Below are positions 10,175 to 21,448 of a stretch of DNA of 64,000 nt, one piece after another. A program made the translations under genes and the position numbers. How positions within the stretch are numbered: the first letter of the stretch is position 1; each line of letters opens with the position of its first letter. The stretch is from Symsagittifera roscoffensis (lineage: Eukaryota; Xenacoelomorpha; Acoela; Convolutidae), in NCBI RefSeq assembly GCF_963678635.1, contig NC_087064.1:46485346-46549345 (forward strand), in the 5' to 3' direction. The notes beneath the pieces are model-generated. The model was not told where the DNA came from. It worked only from the letters and a program-made list of their open reading frames with translations, and did not search any database.

Positions 10175-11506
10175 TTATCATCGAAATTTTTGTTGTATTC
10201 GATCATGTTTTATATTGTAGAACGGTTAGTGTTTAACATTCAATATGTCTTATTGATTGATTCCAATTATATAGACGGTTTGTTGTCATAAGATTTTTTT
10301 ATTTTGCGTTTTTCCTTAATTGATGATGGTTTGTAGCTTGTGAGTCAAAAAATATATTGGGGCGTTTAAGCGTTTTAAAAATCGTCTTTTGATAATTTGT
10401 TTTTGTTTTGTTTTGATTGTATTTTTTTGTGTTTGTTTTTTTAACCTAATGTATCTTATTTTTTGTCAGTGTTGTGCGATTACAAGGTCGTATTTCTCGT
10501 TTTTAATTAAACAATTATGTAGTACGATTGTTTTTTTTACTGCCTAGATCATCTCCTGACATAAAGTTTATGACATGCAATTGGGGGTTAGAGTTATTAA
10601 TTTCCTAAACTGTTAGTTGTTACAGTTTTTGTGCCGTTATATTAACTTGGGCATAGGTTGTCGTGGTTGACAGGTTGGAGAGAGAACATATCAGTTCGTG
10701 AGAATGATTTTTTACTTTCTCGGGAACTCGTGAATAAGTTTTAATCTTTGAGTTGTCTACTTAATCTTACCTAGGGGTTGTGATTTGGGATCGAGAGTTG
10801 GAGAATAGTAAATCAATCCACAAGGTTTAGGTATAATTAGAACACAAGTAGATCGTTAGATACTAATTTTTGACCTAATAATTTGTTAAGGATTTTAACC
10901 TGGGTCATCTAAGAGGATGGGCTCAAGTGAAGGATGAGTAACCGAAGTTCTTCACTGTTTAACCTAATTAAAATTTCTATTAATCCTGGGTCGCCTATAA
11001 GGGTTGTGTAGTCAATCGATGTTTGAGGTCGTTAGACACTTTTAAGATTATGGGAAGGGGAAAAAATTAGTCTGATTTGATCCAAGGAAAGCCTTGATGA
11101 TCAGTAAAAAAATACAATTTAAATTTACATTTTTTAAAATGAAAGTTCCAAGGGAAGCCTTGATGATCCATTATGAAAGAAAAGTGAAATGTGGTAAGCA
11201 AGGATAAGCCTTGATAAAATTTAATTTAAAAATTTAAAGTTAAGGTTTTGACGGAATTAGTCTTTTGAATTTTTGCTGTTATGTTTTAGGTGAGTAAGCT
11301 GGGATAAAGAAAATCAGATAACTTATAAAGATAACAATGATTTTTAATACTGACTATTTTTTTGTATTTTGTATTGAATAAATTTTTTTATTCAAAAGTT
11401 TTCATTTACTCTAGATGTTTCTGGAAACGACTTGTGCTCTTTTTATCAGTCGTAATTGTATAGATAGTAGGTTTAGCACCAGTAAGGTTGTTCAAGAATT
11501 TTTTCT
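10175..11506. other. Internal non-coding region of the left element
   Basis: No ORF with support. Three related motifs, AAGG..AGCCTTGAT, occur at about 11086, 11150 and 11200; each contains a short AAGG/CCTT inverted repeat. The stretch lies between a predicted donor (11543) and ORF-A and may be largely intron. Confidence 0.45.
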
Positions 11507-11542
11507 TCAAATCATTTTCATGCCAGTAAATGACAAACTTAC

Positions 11543-11716
11543 CGCATAAAGTACTCTAAATACAAAAACTTGTTTCGGTTTCCGTCGTACTTTTATGTAG
11601 TAGAGTGGTCCGTTTCCTGATGGTTGTTCACGCCTTGATCTCGGTCTTCTTGCAATACCTGGTATTTCTTGTATTGTTCGGAAATTTGGCGTAGATTTAT
11701 TGAGACGTAGAGACAT
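11543..11716 (-). CDS. Predicted first coding exon of the element
   Basis: On the minus strand an ATG at 11716, about 120 bp inside the 5' LTR, opens a very basic frame of 58 codons (RRPRSRREQPSGNG, KVRRKPKQ). It ends at a strong donor, GCG|GTAAGTTT; without splicing the frame stops at 11507. The basic start would suit a nucleic-acid-binding or nuclear-localised protein. The acceptor partner was not established. Only one copy is visible, so conservation cannot be checked here. Confidence 0.45.
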
Positions 11717-11811
11717 TTCTATTAAATTATCTATTCCGTCTAACTTTTTTGCAATTTCGCATTTGTCTAATTCTAAGTTCTATTGTCTAAATCTAAGTTA
11801 ATTAAGGTCAT

Positions 11812-11834
11812 GTTCGAGACTTTTGGTCGCACCA
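11812..11834 (-). promoter_or_regulatory. Primer-binding site
   Basis: Two bases inside the 5' LTR the sense strand reads TGGTGCGACCAAAAGTC and continues GAAC. Its complement ends in CCA and contains GTTCGAGAC, the T-loop consensus of a tRNA, so it looks like the 3' end of a primer tRNA (one base short of a full acceptor stem). I cannot name the tRNA. Confidence 0.7.
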
Positions 11835-11836
11835 GA

Positions 11837-12226
11837 TGAGTTATGAGCTTTTGGTTATTCTCATAGATTACTTTCAGATAAGGTGTTCCGTCTGCTCGTC
11901 ACGCTATCTTATTGTCGGCCGGATAGATTCGTACAACTTCTTAGTCTAATATCGATCTTAATCTTACTCTTATATCTCCTAGTCTCAATAGATCTGGTGT
12001 ATACTGGTTTATGCGAGTTAGTTCTTGGAGTTTATCCAGAAGTAGAGCAACTGTATTCAAAGTTTTATTCAAATTGTTCTGGTGCTGAAACCACAAGTAG
12101 TTTCAGCACTTACAAATAAGTGTCAAAGTTAGAGATGGAACATGATTGGTTAGTTATAATTATTTTTTTGTGATAATCTATCAATAATATAATTGGTTTA
12201 TAAATACTAGTTTAGAACTGGTTCCA
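11837..12226 (-). repeat. LTR (5' LTR of the left element)
   Basis: Direct repeat of 744-1122. It keeps the AATAAA signal on the minus strand (12069-12064) and the hairpin (12082-12109). The hairpin has one change (C for T) that gives a G-U pair in sense-strand RNA but a C-A mismatch in the antisense, suggesting the structure matters in the sense RNA. The TATA-like motif of LTR 1 is not kept here. Confidence 0.85.
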
Positions 12227-13319
12227 GGGGGTTGCTTAGATGTTTGGTTTCAGAACGCTGTATGAATGGATATAGTGTTGCAATGATAAAGTTGGCGATA
12301 TGCTACGGGGTATGAAGGTAAAAGAAAAAAGTTAATGCAAAAGCGTAAAACAAAACTAAAAATAATTTTAAAACAGATTTAAACGACAACTTGGATCAGT
12401 TGTTGTCTTTTTCAAGTGAGAATGTGAAGGTCATTCAATAATGGAGAGAATCCGACCGTACTTGTCAAAACAAAAAGCTCTTATATGACCTTAGATTCAG
12501 AAAAAAACAACAAAAAAAATGTACATGAGATCTATAGCGTTATCTCTTCAAAATGCTGCAGGCTTTGTAGAAAATGGGTACTAATTTCAAAGCGTTCGAA
12601 GATTGTTTGAAGTTTGACTGGACGACAGTGTTCAGCAGAAAGTAAACCAAGTAAATAAACTTCAATTTGATCACTCAATTAAAACTTCCTTCCCGAGACT
12701 TTGTTCTCCTGCAAATGCGGTCATCACTTGGCAAAATTCAGGTTGAAGTTTCGAAATTGTTTATTTTGTGTTTTAGTGTTTTCATGAGAATTTAATGCCT
12801 ATAGGAAACAGTTTTTTTTGATGAGTTATGCGGGTTTCTACCTTTTCTTGTCCAAACCGTCTTGTCGGTATAACAAAAATTGGATATCAGTGTTGAAATT
12901 GACATTACTCTAAGTTGAGATTTATTTTGAAGCGATCAATATAGTTTATTGACTTATGCATCTTTATCTTTTGCCTGAAAAATATACGAGTCTGTTATTA
13001 GCCAAATCATTCAGTGTTTAACGACATGTCTTTTTTTTTCTGACGACGTATTTGGCAGCAAAATATATTTTTTTGAGAGATGAGCTCGCATTAAAAGAAA
13101 ACGTATTTTTCAAAAAGGCTTTAAATGCCAATTTGCGAAAATTTGTTTCTTTTAAAGAGCTCGGAAATCAATCAACTGTAATTTTCTGCGAATCTGTTCA
13201 GGTAATGCAGTTAAATTAACCACAGGAAAATGTTTGCAGCTTTTTCCCATTTAACTGTCATTAGTGAAGCCCTACATGTCTATGTGAAGCATTAGTGATG
13301 TTAGGTTTTTTCTAGTTTG
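12227..13319. other. AT-rich non-coding DNA
   Basis: Begins directly at the right LTR edge with GGGGGTTGC. No ORF, repeat or RNA gene that I can support. Confidence 0.5.
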
Positions 13320-14330
13320 CAGTCAGAGGGTGAGACGGGAAAGTGAAGAGAGCATTTGCCTTGCGCCTTTCTGTTGGCCGTCAGGTCTGATTTGGTCCGC
13401 TGCTCCTGTGCTCATAAAACCCTATGCAACATCATCCGGGTTACTTCCTGTACATTAGCACAAATCGCATTTGTCCTCCTCCCTTTCCTCCCACTCTCTT
13501 TTTATGGACTCATGTCCGCCTGTGCCCTACTCCTCTCTATAGCCCTCAACTTGTGACGTCATTTATCCCACTCTAACCCCTTTACAATACTCGACGCCCT
13601 GGGGTCGCTATTTCGAGACAAAGGTGAAATTTAAACACACACAACGAATATATGAAACAAAAACAGGTAGAGAATAGAGGATAAAAATATTTGAAAAAGC
13701 TGCAAAAACAATTGCTTTTTAAAAACAAACTTGCCCCGAGCACAACCCAGAATTAAGAATTGTTTTGAATGGAGCTATGAGACGTCTAACATTGAAATAA
13801 ATGGAAGCATCGAAATAAATAGAATGAGATTGAAATATAGATGGAGAAGACACCTTCCGCCTGCTCTATCACTTCTCTTCCTTCCCTGCCCTCCAAATCA
13901 TTCCCCATTATGTCTCTGAATAAGTGCGAAAATTGATCCCATTTATTTCATACGTTTTCAATTCAACTATAAACTCACTTCACATTGCACCGACTTTAAC
14001 TCCTATCCTATTTTTTCGTCCTATCATGCCTACCGCTGTTTGCTTCACGCGTCTAGCGTATATTTCACGCGGGAAGCAGCAGCGAGGCAGGACAATTACT
14101 TCCTTCACCGGTATCTCACCTCCGCCACCACCGCCGCCGCCGCCGCCGCCACCATCGACATTTTTTCTTTTTCCCAATCAGTTTGTGAAGAGAAAGCAAG
14201 CGACTGCTATACGAAAACATACCAACACACTTAGCATTGTATAGAGTGCAGTACACCAAGTGAAGTATAGTACAACAGTCTGTGTTTCTGCAGTACATTA
14301 TTTGAAATGAGTGGCATTTAAACGTGCAAC
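13320..14330. promoter_or_regulatory. C-rich, promoter-like region
   Basis: Composition changes sharply to C/T-rich DNA on the plus strand, with a perfect cAMP-response-type palindrome TGACGTCA at 13554-13561 and a CCG repeat at 14121-14154. Such islands in AT-rich nematode DNA often mark promoters or 5' exons. No TATA box, start codon or splice pair could be fixed, so this is a suggestion from composition only. The plus-strand frames over it lack convincing starts. Confidence 0.3.
14121..14154. repeat. CCG/CCA trinucleotide microsatellite
   Basis: About eleven CCG/CCA units. Open frames of Pro or Gly runs here on both strands are products of the repeat. Confidence 0.9.
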
Positions 14331-17300
14331 TATCGTGGAAAAAACAGTCATGATGGTGGGATCTATATACTTCATTCAGTGGTATACATTCTGGTAGTCA
14401 GTCACTAAAAAGGAATTAAGTTACTCTAGCTATTCAAACCACCGGATCGACTTAAAAAGCAATAACAAGATAAATCTCATACAGTTATTTTGGTACTCTT
14501 TCTCTGTATTTTAGTAGCTCCGCTTCATCAAGCAAACCAACCCACGAAAAAAAAGTAAAAATAGATAACAAAATGTAACACCATAATTTTTATGGCAGAA
14601 TTGTCTATTTATTGTGGACTTTTATATACCCGCTTACTTTTATTTAAAATTTCATCGTATTTCTGAGCTTATTTACCGCTTTTATTTATTTCGATCACGC
14701 TTTCGTTTGATGTTTAAGTCAGGTAAAGTTAAATCTACTTCTGAATGTGCCTATTCTGTTTCAAAAAGAGAATTCTCGCCAATTTCAGAATTGTTCGAGC
14801 GCACAAGTATACGAATCAGTTGCCATTGGAAAACGCAGGGAAAATCAATCGATCATTTGCTCCTCTTTCTGATTAAGTCGATCATAATTATTAATTCATC
14901 AGGTTGTATCATCTGCTTGCTTAACACAGAGACAGATAGCTATAGATTCATCCATACTTTCTTTTTTAATCTCTTAAAGTTAATTTACAAATATTTATTT
15001 ATTACAGAATTATATGGACGAGGGTTTAGGCTTAAAACTCAATTAGCGCCAGTTTATGATCAATAACAAACTGCGACGATGATAAACATCAGAAAAATCG
15101 ATAAGCGCGAATGTACGCATTGTGGTAAGGTAAGCTGATATGATTTTCTTTTCACCATTGGAAATTCATTATATTGAACTAAAGACGAACGAGATTTATT
15201 TGAAATACAAAACGAGCGCTCAAAATTTTTGAAAAATTAATTATTCATTGTGTAACGAAGTATTATTAAGCGTTCATCTGTAAAAGGTCACTATTAGCCA
15301 ATTTTTTTTTCAAACTGAATTACTTTTATTGGAAGAAGTGTCAATCAAAAAAGAAAGCTGAAGCTCCAAAAGTATCCTGGTGATGTACAGTTTTCTTTAA
15401 ATCTCGTAAAATCATTTTTTTTTCATAAAAACTATTTATTGACTTTTTTTTCAATTTTTTTGGCTGAATTTATATTTCATTCCTTTATTTATGTTTTGCT
15501 CTGGTAGCTGGCACAACCCAGGAAAATGTAAAAAGGCCGGCCGTTTGAACAAACTTTTGAAAAACCAAAAAGCATTTGAATCATCCAAAAAACTAATTAC
15601 TAGGGCAAACATCCAACCTTTTTAAAGACGAAGGGGAAAAATTCTGCTTCTATTGTGCGCCTAAAGAGATGTTTTATGTTTCTGGCGAGCTTAAACGGAG
15701 TTTCAGCTAGATTCGGTTCTGCTAACTGAATTTTGACATGCGTTGGAAATTCTAATGTCATTTTCTTACGTACTTATGATAAAAAAATCGGATGTGTGAC
15801 ATAGCGGATGTTTGACAAGTCGGGTGTTTGCCCTAGAGCTCACAAATTAATCCGATAAGTTATAGTCAACCTTTGTATCGCATTGTAGCGACTGTTAGAA
15901 GTGATTTCAAACAGATTTTTGAGGAAAATGTTCTGAATATTTTTTTTTCAAAACAATTTACAACAGAGTAGAAAAGAATCACCCATCTGTGATCCGAAGC
16001 ATCTTGAATTTGTTAATGCTGATGAAACATTCTAGATCAGTGGGTCAAAATTTTGAGCCCATTTTGAATATATTGAGCTTATTTTATATTCCACATTTTA
16101 GAGTCACAGTGAAATTGAAAATCAACGTTTTTTTAACATTGGACTGAAATAACTGAGCGCAGAATATAAAAAAGTAAAAAAGACTAAGAGCTTTATAAAA
16201 TATAGTGAGATTGGGTAGAAACTGAAAATGAGCAGAGAGAATCAATCAATTAACTATCAAAAACCACTGCAAAGTCAACAGAGAATAGTTTTGGTTTTTC
16301 ATTTTTTGATGAAACTGGTTTTATTTCTCACATCCTTCAAATGATGTTCATCCGATATATGGATTGACGACTAATTTTGACTTTGATTCATTTTGTATTT
16401 TCAAATTCACAAACTGTATAAATTTTACTCGACTCTGCGCTGCTGATTCAATTGAGTCGAAATTTTCATGGTTCGACTACTGAAACCGGTGAAAAACTTT
16501 GCATTCGGATGTAGTTTATCCATGTTAGCTCAGGTAGATTGAATGGAATGAAAACTCTTGAAGTTTTTCATTGATTTGAAAAAATTCTTCAAGGTTGTTT
16601 CCAAGAATCAAGAAAAAGCTTACATTGAAAAATTTGCATCAAAGAAGTTTTGAGTGAAGAGTCACGTTTCATATTGATTCATTTTTGAGCCTAAATTGCC
16701 TACTTTTACTATTCTGCATATTAAAACTTAATTGTTTCTTACTAACTAGTTTCTCCTCCCCAATCCTTTTAAAAGAACTACAAAAGAAAAAAGAAATCGA
16801 ACAAAAATGTTTTTTTTTTTTCAAAAAAGTTAACTTGGCTCCGATGTTTTCGAGCTGCTAATTATGTAAAACTTTTAAAGGTAGAAGTTCATGTTTGACA
16901 GTTTGAAAAATTTTGTTCAGATAATCCTGTAATTGAAACTGAGTTGGGGTAAAAATTTCCATGTGAGGTAATTTCAGAGTTTGATGTGATTTGCAAAATG
17001 GCTGCAAAGACAACCTTTTTCTAAAAACCACGGATTTGTTATTTTTAGGCGCATTTTAAATTTTTTGTACATATCAGTCAAAACTGCTCTCCGAGCTCTT
17101 CTAATGTCTTACAAAACCAAAAAAGTTTTAGTGCTTAAGTAAGAAGAACTTTGAGAATGTAGGCACAAAAATTATATCTTGCGTTTTTAAAATTTTTCCT
17201 TAGCGGCCTTTTTCAAAATTAGAGTACCGATGTAGAATTTTTTAACAAATGATTGCAAATTTTTCAAAAGAGATTCAGAATTTCATGAGAAATTGAAATT

Positions 17301-18643
17301 TAGTAAGCTTTTTATTAATTGATGTTAATTGTTGTTCCAAAAATCTCGGTGTTTTTTGTTTTGCTTACAATTCAATAACGTTCTCGGTTTTATAAAGATG
17401 GTTTAGGAGATTTTGCTGGACGTTTTGTTGTTCCGACTATTTGAAAAATGGCAAAGATTTTTGTATTCGGGTGTGTTTTAGTTTTTTTTCTACGCAAAAC
17501 CAGGTACCACAAACAATCATCGGAATGGGTTGGGTGATATAATTAGTAGCAAAAAGTAGTACAGACTAAGTTAAATATAAAGAGCAATTGACCTATTGTT
17601 GGAAAATTTTGCAGGCAAAAACTAATTTATCAGAACGAGTTTGTGGCTCAGGGGTTGTCTGAAAAAACAATTCAGTTTGCAAAAATCTGTCAAAAAGGGA
17701 CGATAGCGCATTTTATTTATTTCTGTCAGTCCGAACTTATGGCAGTTTGCTAAATAGTATATTATATTCCTGTCAGTCGTGTTTTGAAAAAAATTGATAA
17801 ATTTCAAAAATTGTCGGAGTATCGAGAACAACAGGTTTTAAACTTTTTGATTTCCAGCCTAAATTAGAGGGAATAGGGCGAGCAGGCTTACAATAGCTTA
17901 TTTATGCGTAATTCAAACCGTTAAAACTTAGTTTTTTTGAGTAAATTTAGTTTTTGGAGTTTTTTGCGCGCCACTTTGGGAAGTAAATAGAGCTCAAAAA
18001 GTTTCTGCCACAAAATTTATGAAAATTTTGAATTTTTTGTCTGGTTGTTATTTCACTTATTAAGATTGGCTGTTTTTTTTATGATTATGATTGAAACATC
18101 CTGTGCTACTTGCACAATAACTGACTATCTTTGTTTCTACATATGCATTTTCAAAAAAATGCAACAGCTTTTTCAATTTGTTTGACAGGTTGTAAGCCTT
18201 GCGCCGAAAGTTGGTTCAGATCTAAAATCCTATTTTGAGAAACTTTATTTAATTGATTACAAGTAAATTAAGAAAAGTTGGTTGTCCTCCAAGTATATCA
18301 GATGTGCAGAATGCTCCTAACATAGTTTTCAAAAAGTTATCAAACAAACAGCGAAACTCCCGAATAATTTCGGAATTCAGAAAAAATTGAAATGAATTTT
18401 TGTTTTTTTCTTCAAAACTAGATGGTTGATTCACAGGTTGTAGTAACCCATTAAAACATATCAATTAAAAATCGAAAGGATTTAGGCAAAAACTGCTGCA
18501 GGTTTTCTGGAAACTAAGATAGGTTTTTTGGAATCTGAATCTTATATTGAATCTCAACAAACCTGTCTTTTATATGATATCACACTTGACAACCTGCGAG
18601 TTTTCCTTCAGGTATCCAAGATCTCTCGTAAAGGACCAACTCT
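14331..18643. other. AT-rich non-coding DNA
   Basis: Long stretch of A/T runs typical of nematode introns or intergenic DNA. The longest frame (14614-15066, plus) starts at GTG, is Phe/Leu/Ile-rich and has no recognisable domain. No tRNA or repeat was identified. Confidence 0.5.
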
Positions 18644-18685
18644 ACGACATAGTTCCTTCCAATCACTCTGTGTCGTGGTTGGAAC
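18644..18685 (+). other. Interleaved inverted repeats (first copy)
   Basis: ACGACA..GTTCC..TGTCGT..GGAAC: two short stems whose arms alternate, as in a pseudoknot. A related copy at 39808-39852 reads ACGTCA..GTTCC..TGACGC..GGAAC, with one compensating change and one G-T pair in the first stem. The surrounding sequence is also related. Confidence 0.35.
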
Positions 18686-20262
18686 AATGCATTGCTTAAA
18701 CTGATTCAAATATACCAGCGCGTGTTAAAACCGCATGACCAGACAATTGGTGGAACGTGAACAGAAACCACACAATCCCAATCAAAACCGTTTACCCAGC
18801 ACGAACCGTGTTCTTGTGTAACAAAAGTGTTTCAAGCAAAAGTTTTTTTTTCAGTTTGAAACACTATTTCCTTTTTTATTTGGTTTGAAAAAAGTCTGTA
18901 CTCTTCCCAATTCCAACATCGAATTTGAAGAGTTTCTGTAGCAGACACATTCGACAATTGACCTTTCGGAGCTGTGCATATCATGCATCGGGGACGGATA
19001 AAGGCGGACTACCCAAAGGGCCCCCATTCGGTATTATATTACGACATCCGTTTTTGCCCACTACAGTGAAGTAGCTACGTTGAATACATTCTTTTAGTTT
19101 TATCAATAAACTTGAAATCTGGCAAATTTGATCGATATAAAGTTCTCTTAATTTAATTTGATCTTCGAAGAAAAATTTGACCAATTTATTTAATATTATG
19201 TATACTTGGAGCTAAAAAAAAAAAAAAAGATTTATCCTTTTTCTTTAAACACAGAGGCTTGAAAAGCATTGTAACCATCTTCACTGTAAAACTTTAAAAT
19301 GCTCTGAGTTTATGTTGTGCAAATCAAATTTATAGATCTTGTCCAACTATTTCTTCTGAAGAAACTGAGACTATTCACTATTTTCTTCTGACAAATTGGA
19401 GTGCTTTTCATTTAGTGAAAATAACCCTAAAATACAAAAGACCAAACAAGACAGCATAGTAAGTTGGGATTATAACTCGGTCTCATAAGGCAATGAAAAC
19501 AAAGCATGGTCTTAAGAAATAAAAGAGCGTATTACACCAAGTAGCGAAAGATTAGGGTTTAAAAAAATGACGTCACAAGGTTTCGCTCTACAACAAAGAA
19601 AAGAAGTATTATCTTTCAAAAGGCTAAGCAACCATTGAGTAGATAAAGTTAAAAGCGGGACAAAAAAGTAAACAGCTGCATGTGCTTGGCACGCCCAAAA
19701 TTTGAAGACAATTACGCCCAGAAAAATTTTAATTAAAATTTGTATTTTTGAACCAAACGAACTCCACCCTAGCACTGAAATATTTTTTTGATTAGAGCGC
19801 CAGGCGCCTTATGAATTGAAACTTCAAAATTTTCGAATCTTTATGCAAGAAACATATGCGAACCAAAAGAAATTGATTGTGAAACAAAACTTGAGACGCT
19901 ATCTATTCCAAAACCCTTGATATCTTATACTATTCCATGTTCTTTATATCTAAAAGAAATGTTTTTTTTTTAGTAAATTGAGTTTTGATGTTTTTCTTTC
20001 AATTGGAGGAAATGAATCTGATTTTTTCTGAAATTGGTTAAATTTTTGCTGCTTAATGAGGAGCGTACGTAAAGTGTTCAAGGTCTTCAACGTTTAACGA
20101 ATTTGCTCGAGTTTAATCCTGGTCCGTGCTAGCTGCTTTGGGGAGAATTACATTTCTCCGCCGATAAAATAACCAAAAAACATTCAAGAAAGTCAAACAA
20201 TTAGGGACAAAAACATTGATTCTTATATAAAACGTTAGAAAGCTCAGATGTTTTTTTTTTAT
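18686..20262. other. AT-rich non-coding DNA with MITE debris
   Basis: A fragment around 18990-19060 (GGACGGATAAAGGCGG, CCCAAAGGGCCCCCATTCGG) resembles the ends of the hAT-type MITEs described below. A second TGACGTCA palindrome lies at 19568-19575. No gene seen. Confidence 0.4.
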
Positions 20263-20652
20263 TTTCGAAGAAAGTGAGGAATTTATTTGCTCGGGGTCGT
20301 TTTTATCTTCAGACCACTTTTACACAACTCTGGTTCCTCAGAGGATTGATCTCTTCTTCACATAGGGCCAGCCCAATGTGCAGACCACTAGAGTAACTTG
20401 CCATAACGAGTTAGTCAAAAATTGCTTGTTTTGTTATCCCGCACTACAGAATTGTTACAACTTGAGTTGAGGCCGCAAATTGGTTTTTTTAACATCATAT
20501 AAAGATTTACCGCAAGCTGTCGCACTTAATTTTTTGATTTGATCAGCCTAAAATTCATAGTTTTGCCAAATTTTAATAAACCTAAATATATCAGAGACCA
20601 ATTAACTGGCAGTCGGAACACTCAGGGCTTTGCTCTGATACAATGTGTCTTG
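20263..20652 (+). repeat. Family A fragments
   Basis: Pieces of the TGTTCCGAC repeat family: a start-like piece with TTCGAAGAAAGTGAGGAAT and GCTCGGGG (20263-20330), and an end with GCAGTCGGAACACTCAGGGC and TGTCTTG (about 20608-20652). A further family A end at 20975-21000 is split by the MITE at 21009. Confidence 0.5.
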
Positions 20653-21008
20653 TTTTTTTTATGTTCAAACCAATTTTACGAATTGCTCGGAGATTGCTCT
20701 CTTGATCCGCATGGGAGCAGCCATGTGTGCACACGATTAAAGTAACCTGCCACGAGTCTGTCTAAACTGCTCCTTTTATCATTTACTCGCGTGTTGAAAT
20801 CACCCGCAAAGGAAAATTTTCAGGAATTGAATTGAGACAGCTAAGTAGTTTTATTAATTCCATACACGGTTCAAATTACAACACTTAAGTTTTTAATATG
20901 ATCATATGATCAGCCAGAAATTTCATAATTTTGCCACTTCTTAATTTACCTAAAAATTCGAGACCAATTAAAAGGTAGTCGGAACATTCAGGAATTTGCA
21001 CTGATATG

Positions 21009-21440
21009 CAGGGGCGGATCTAGGATTTTTTCGAGGGGGGTGGGGCGGATTTTCAAAAAAATTCAAAAATTTTGAGGACCTTTTTTTTTGGTCGACCAAA
21101 TTGATTTTCCGAGCTCTTTTAAAGCACTAAAAGGTCCCTGTTTTAGCCAAATTTTGTGCGCCGCAGGCAAATTTTTGAAAAAACAGGTCAAAAAAGCCGT
21201 TTTTAGGCACTTTTTGAAAAATTTTGACAAAAAAATCGCGTTTTTTTTGGCGCGCGCTCCCTCTCAAAGTTAGTATATATTGGCGCCGAAGGCGCCTTTA
21301 GAAAAATTTAAGGGTCGGTCGGCAAAAAATGGATTTCTTAAAAAGTACCAAAGGGGGGACCCTTTGGGTCGGCAGGGGGTCGAATCCCTGAGGGAAGGGG
21401 CGTCCGCCCCCCCCCCCCCGCCCCCCTAAATCCGCCCCTG
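21009..21440. mobile_element. hAT-type MITE with 8-bp target duplication
   Basis: Terminal inverted repeats CAGGGGCGGATCTAG and CTAAATCCGCCCCTG, flanked on both sides by a perfect 8-bp direct repeat CTGATATG (21001-21008 and 21441-21448). Length 432 bp, no transposase. An internal palindrome GGCGCC-GAA-GGCGCC lies near 21285. CAG ends and 8-bp duplications are hallmarks of the hAT superfamily. It inserted into a family A repeat end: CTGATATG/ACCAG corresponds to the CTGATACGAGCAG end of that family. Confidence 0.85.
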
Positions 21441-21448
21441 CTGATATG

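Larger units (their letters stand above)
744..12226 (-). mobile_element. Full-length LTR retroelement, sense strand minus (left copy)
   Basis: Two directly repeated sequences of about 380-390 bp (744-1122 and 11837-12226) begin TGAGTTATGA and end GGTTCCA on the plus strand, so they have the TG...CA ends of LTRs. All sizeable ORFs inside lie on the minus strand, which makes the right repeat the 5' LTR. A tRNA-like primer-binding site lies two bases inside it. The sequence right of 1122 is shared with the second family member (right of 60308), while the sequence right of 12226 is not, confirming which sides are internal. The ORFs carry frameshifts and stops, so this copy is dead. No reverse transcriptase, protease or integrase motif was recognised, so gag-pol is either absent, very diverged or deleted. 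The bases just outside the LTRs do not form a target-site duplication (CAGAC on the left, GGGGG on the right). Confidence 0.8.

Noticed and set aside
13924-14298. Proline-, alanine- or glycine-rich ORFs on both strands
   Set aside because: All are readings of the CCG microsatellite.
14614-15066. 150-codon plus-strand ORF
   Set aside because: Starts at GTG in very AT-rich DNA, is Phe/Leu/Ile-rich and has no domain.
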